Source: Thiopseudomonas acetoxidans
GTDB taxonomy: Bacteria; Pseudomonadota; Gammaproteobacteria; Pseudomonadales; Pseudomonadaceae
Direction of reading: 5' to 3'
Assembly (NCBI RefSeq): GCF_030362935.1
Contig: NZ_JAUCDY010000001.1
Span: 346,002 to 410,001, forward strand
Length of the DNA: 64,000 nucleotides
The translations under genes were made by a program, and so were the position numbers. A model generated the notes under the pieces. It saw nothing but the letters and a program-made list of their open reading frames with translations, had not been told where the DNA came from and searched no databases. Shown here one piece after another: positions 61,811 through 64,000 of this stretch (positions within the stretch are counted from its first letter, which is position 1; each line of letters starts with the position of its first letter).

Positions 61811-63706
61811 CTATATCAATGTGCGTTGACGCAGCAGTTGTAGCACCTGTTCCACGCTGTCTTCGACGCTCAGCTCTTGGGTGTTGAGGGTTAAGTCTGC
61901 GTCCTGTGGGATATCGTAAGGGAAGGACTCGCCGGGGATGTTGTCTTCACCCGCGGCATACAAGCCTTGCGGATCGCGTTCGCGGCATACTTGCGGTGAG
62001 GCTTGGACGTATACCGTGATGAGCCGCTCTTTGCCAATAATGGCTTTGGCTTGTTCGCGGCCTTCGCTATCCGGAGCTACAAAAGCACAGAGGCTGATCA
62101 GTCCGGCTTCGTTAAACTGTCGCGCGACCTGTGCCGCTCGACGCCAGTTTTGTGCTCGTCCAGCGCGGTCTGGGGCTAACCCTTTATTTAGGTCGTGGCG
62201 AAGGTTTTGTCCGTCCAGTACATACACGGCGCGACCGGTGTCAAAAAGTTTGCGTTCTACTGCGTAAGCTAGGGTGCTTTTGCCTGCGCCGGATAGTCCA
62301 CTAAACAATACGGTGACTGGTTGTTGGCCAAAGCGCAGTTGGCGTTCACGATGGTTAACACGGCCTTGTCCCAGTAGTGTATCTGTTTGGTTTGCACTGC
62401 TTGAGGTTTGTATCATGCCCGCGCCGACGGTGATATTGCTGAGGCGGTCAATCACGATAAATGCACCGGTGGTGCGGTTATCGAGGTAGTTGTCGAGTGC
62501 CAGTGGTGCATCCAGGCTAAGGGTGACTTCAGCCACTTCGTTAAGCTGCAGTTGGCTGGCGGGGCTTTTTTCCAGTGTATTGACATCAATGCGCTGGTCA
62601 ATTTGGGTAATGTTGCCGGGCACGTAGGTGGTGGCGCGTTTAATGTCGTAGCGTTTGCCCGGCTGTAGTGGTTCTTCGCCGAGCCAAACCAGCGTTGCTT
62701 GAAAGCGGTCGTTGACCACTGGGGCGCTGCTGGGGTGGATAATCAAATCACCACGGGAAATATCAATTTCATCTTCCAGTGTTAGGGTAATGGCTTGTCC
62801 GGCAGTGGCGCGATCCAGCTCGCCATCGAAGGTGACTATGGATTTAACCTTGCTTTGCGTGCCGGCGGGCAGCACTTTAATGGGGTCGCCTTTGCGGATT
62901 TGGCCGGAGGCCAGCGTGCCAGAAAAACCGCGAAAGTTGAGGTTGGGGCGGTTCACGTATTGCACCGGAAAGCGCATGGCTGATTGTTTGGGGGCGCTGT
63001 GAATATCAACGCTTTCCAGCAGCTCCATTAGCGTTTGGCCGTTATACCAAGGCATTTGTGCGCTGCGATTAACCACGTTGTCGCCTTTGAGTGCTGATAG
63101 GGGGACAAAATGCAGTTGTGCAGCATCGAGCTGTAGCTTGTCGGCAAAGGCGAGGTAGTCCTCACGAATGGCGTTGAAGGTGTCTTGGTTGTAGTCGATT
63201 AAGTCCATTTTGTTGATGGCGACGACTAGGTGGCGAATGCCCAGCAGTGAGGCGATATAGCTGTGGCGGCGGGTTTGGTTTTGCATGCCTTTGCGTGCGT
63301 CGACCAGAATAATGGCCAGATCGCAGGTGGAGGCGCCAGTGGCCATGTTGCGGGTGTATTGTTCGTGGCCTGGGGTGTCGGCGATGATGAATTTACGTTT
63401 GGCGGTGCTGAAGTAACGGTAGGCGACATCGATGGTGATGCCTTGTTCGCGTTCGGCTTGTAGGCCGTCCACTAGTAAGGCTAGGTCGATGTCATCGCCG
63501 GTTGTGCCAACGCGTTTGGAGTCTTGGGTGATGGCTTCGAGGTGATCTTCGTAGATCATTTTTGAGTCGTGTAATAGCCGACCAATTAAGGTGCTTTTGC
63601 CGTCGTCGACGTTGCCGCAGGTGAGGAAGCGGAGCAGTTCTTTGCGTTCGTGTTGGGCCAGATAGCTGAGAATATCTTGGCTGATTAACTCGGATTGGTG
63701 GCTCAT
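61811..63706 (-). CDS. cysNC: Bifunctional sulfate adenylyltransferase subunit 1 / adenylylsulfate kinase CysNC
   Basis: 631 residues. The CysN part (1-455) is an EF-Tu-like GTPase with GNVDDGKST, DTPGHEQYTRN and NKMD; the CysC part starts at GLSGAGKST (470-478) and runs through DGQNLRHDLN to the end. With CysD it makes APS from sulfate and ATP, driven by GTP, and then PAPS. The fusion is the Pseudomonas form. cysD should lie directly upstream, but the next 294 bases to the window end hold only repeats. Start ATG 63706 follows AGAGAACCCACCC without a strong ribosome site. Confidence 0.95.
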   Translation of the reverse strand: MSHQSELISQDILSYLAQHERKELLRFLTCGNVDDGKSTLIGRLLHDSKMIYEDHLEAITQDSKRVGTTGDDIDLALLVDGLQAEREQGITIDVAYRYFSTAKRKFIIADTPGHEQYTRNMATGASTCDLAIILVDARKGMQNQTRRHSYIASLLGIRHLVVAINKMDLIDYNQDTFNAIREDYLAFADKLQLDAAQLHFVPLSALKGDNVVNRSAQMPWYNGQTLMELLESVDIHSAPKQSAMRFPVQYVNRPNLNFRGFSGTLASGQIRKGDPIKVLPAGTQSKVKSIVTFDGELDRATAGQAITLTLEDEIDISRGDLIIHPSSAPVVNDRFQATLVWLGEEPLQPGKRYDIKRATTYVPGNITQIDQRIDVNTLEKSPASQLQLNEVAEVTLSLDAPLALDNYLDNRTTGAFIVIDRLSNITVGAGMIQTSSSANQTDTLLGQGRVNHRERQLRFGQQPVTVLFSGLSGAGKSTLAYAVERKLFDTGRAVYVLDGQNLRHDLNKGLAPDRAGRAQNWRRAAQVARQFNEAGLISLCAFVAPDSEGREQAKAIIGKERLITVYVQASPQVCRERDPQGLYAAGEDNIPGESFPYDIPQDADLTLNTQELSVEDSVEQVLQLLRQRTLI

Positions 63707-63735
63707 GGGTGGGTTCTCTTTTTCTTTATTCTGTG

Positions 63736-64000
63736 GTGTTTGGTTGTGTGTCGGTGTTAGGCACAGCTCTGCAAAGTCGCCGTGAATACATCCCTGTAGG
63801 CTCTATAGCGTCATCCTTGGCGCTACAAGCTTTGCAGTTCTGTGCCTAACATCTTGTTCCATGTTTGTGTTGGGTTTGGATTGTGGTGCCATGTTTTGTA
63901 AGTGTTGCTCTATTTTGTTTCATGTGTTTGGTTGTGTGTCGGTGTTAGGCACAGCTCTGCAAAGTCGCCGTGAATACATCCCTGTAGGCTCTATAGCGTC
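63736..64000. repeat. Two copies of a palindromic intergenic repeat upstream of cysNC
   Basis: Bases 63736-63812 recur exactly at 63924-64000, offset 188; the second copy is cut by the window end. The first copy is itself a palindrome: the 21-base arm at 63756-63776 (GTTAGGCACAG and on) matches the complement of 63830-63850 with two mismatches, around a centre holding TCCCTGTAGG and GGCGCTACAAG. The unit looks like a small non-coding repeat family (MITE or REP-like). The 111 bases between the copies (63813-63923) include the right arm of copy one and a G/T-rich stretch. No gene is seen in 63707-64000. Confidence 0.85.

Overview
The window reads as chromosomal DNA of a gammaproteobacterium of the Pseudomonadaceae, or very close to it. 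The evidence is gene content and order known from Pseudomonas: thiI-typA, DUF1631-nadC, an outer-membrane TolC-type gene beside thiC, thiD-thiE-hemL, the run rplM-rpsI-petABC-sspAB-dolP-diaA-yraN-lpoA-rsmI, and rnpB followed by mraZ and the full dcw cluster through lpxC, then cysNC. Base composition looks moderate, clearly below the GC-rich Pseudomonas species, so a lower-GC relative such as Thiopseudomonas or Denitrificimonas is a reasonable guess (inference; no 16S gene is present). MurE carries the DNPR motif of meso-diaminopimelate-adding enzymes, as expected for a Gram-negative.

Layout. 1-7262 is the right part of a lipid/polyketide-like biosynthetic cluster in two convergent operons. 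The rightward one has the end of a DarA-like gene, a DarB-like ketosynthase, a small unknown protein and a BtrH-like acyltransferase. The leftward one has a dehydratase, an ABC-2 exporter, an acyl carrier protein, a ketosynthase and a half-length ketosynthase without the catalytic Cys. It combines dialkylresorcinol and aryl-polyene parts with a BtrH protein and an exporter, and its left end is outside the window. 7379-15891 holds a lipoprotein, thiI, typA, trmL, a small membrane protein, DUF1631 and nadC. 15941-24788 holds a TolC-family protein, a TPP riboswitch with a clear terminator in front of thiC, a nitroreductase, and the leftward sulP-thiD-thiE-hemL operon. 24789-34338 holds rplM-rpsI, the cytochrome bc1 operon, sspAB, and the divergent dolP-diaA-yraN-lpoA block facing rsmI.

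34324-40947 is a block of folate/pterin genes (folM, folE, folX, hopJ-like), mioC, rluE, a DUF2788 gene, an Lrp-type regulator, a candidate small RNA, a solute-binding protein, a HAD phosphatase and tesB. It lies between rsmI and rnpB, which are neighbours in P. aeruginosa as I remember that genome. 41105-59574 holds rnpB with its promoter, then the promoter, three MraZ-box repeats and sixteen genes of the division and cell wall cluster, tightly packed and ending in a strong terminator after lpxC. 59692-64000 holds a small GNAT protein, a chemoreceptor broken by a frameshift, cysNC, and a palindromic repeat whose second copy runs off the window end.

The candidates for something not well described are the left-edge biosynthetic cluster, the intergenic RNA candidate near 38.6 kb, the structured leader before rplM, and the repeat element in front of cysNC. 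No CRISPR array, insertion sequence, prophage, tRNA or rRNA was seen.
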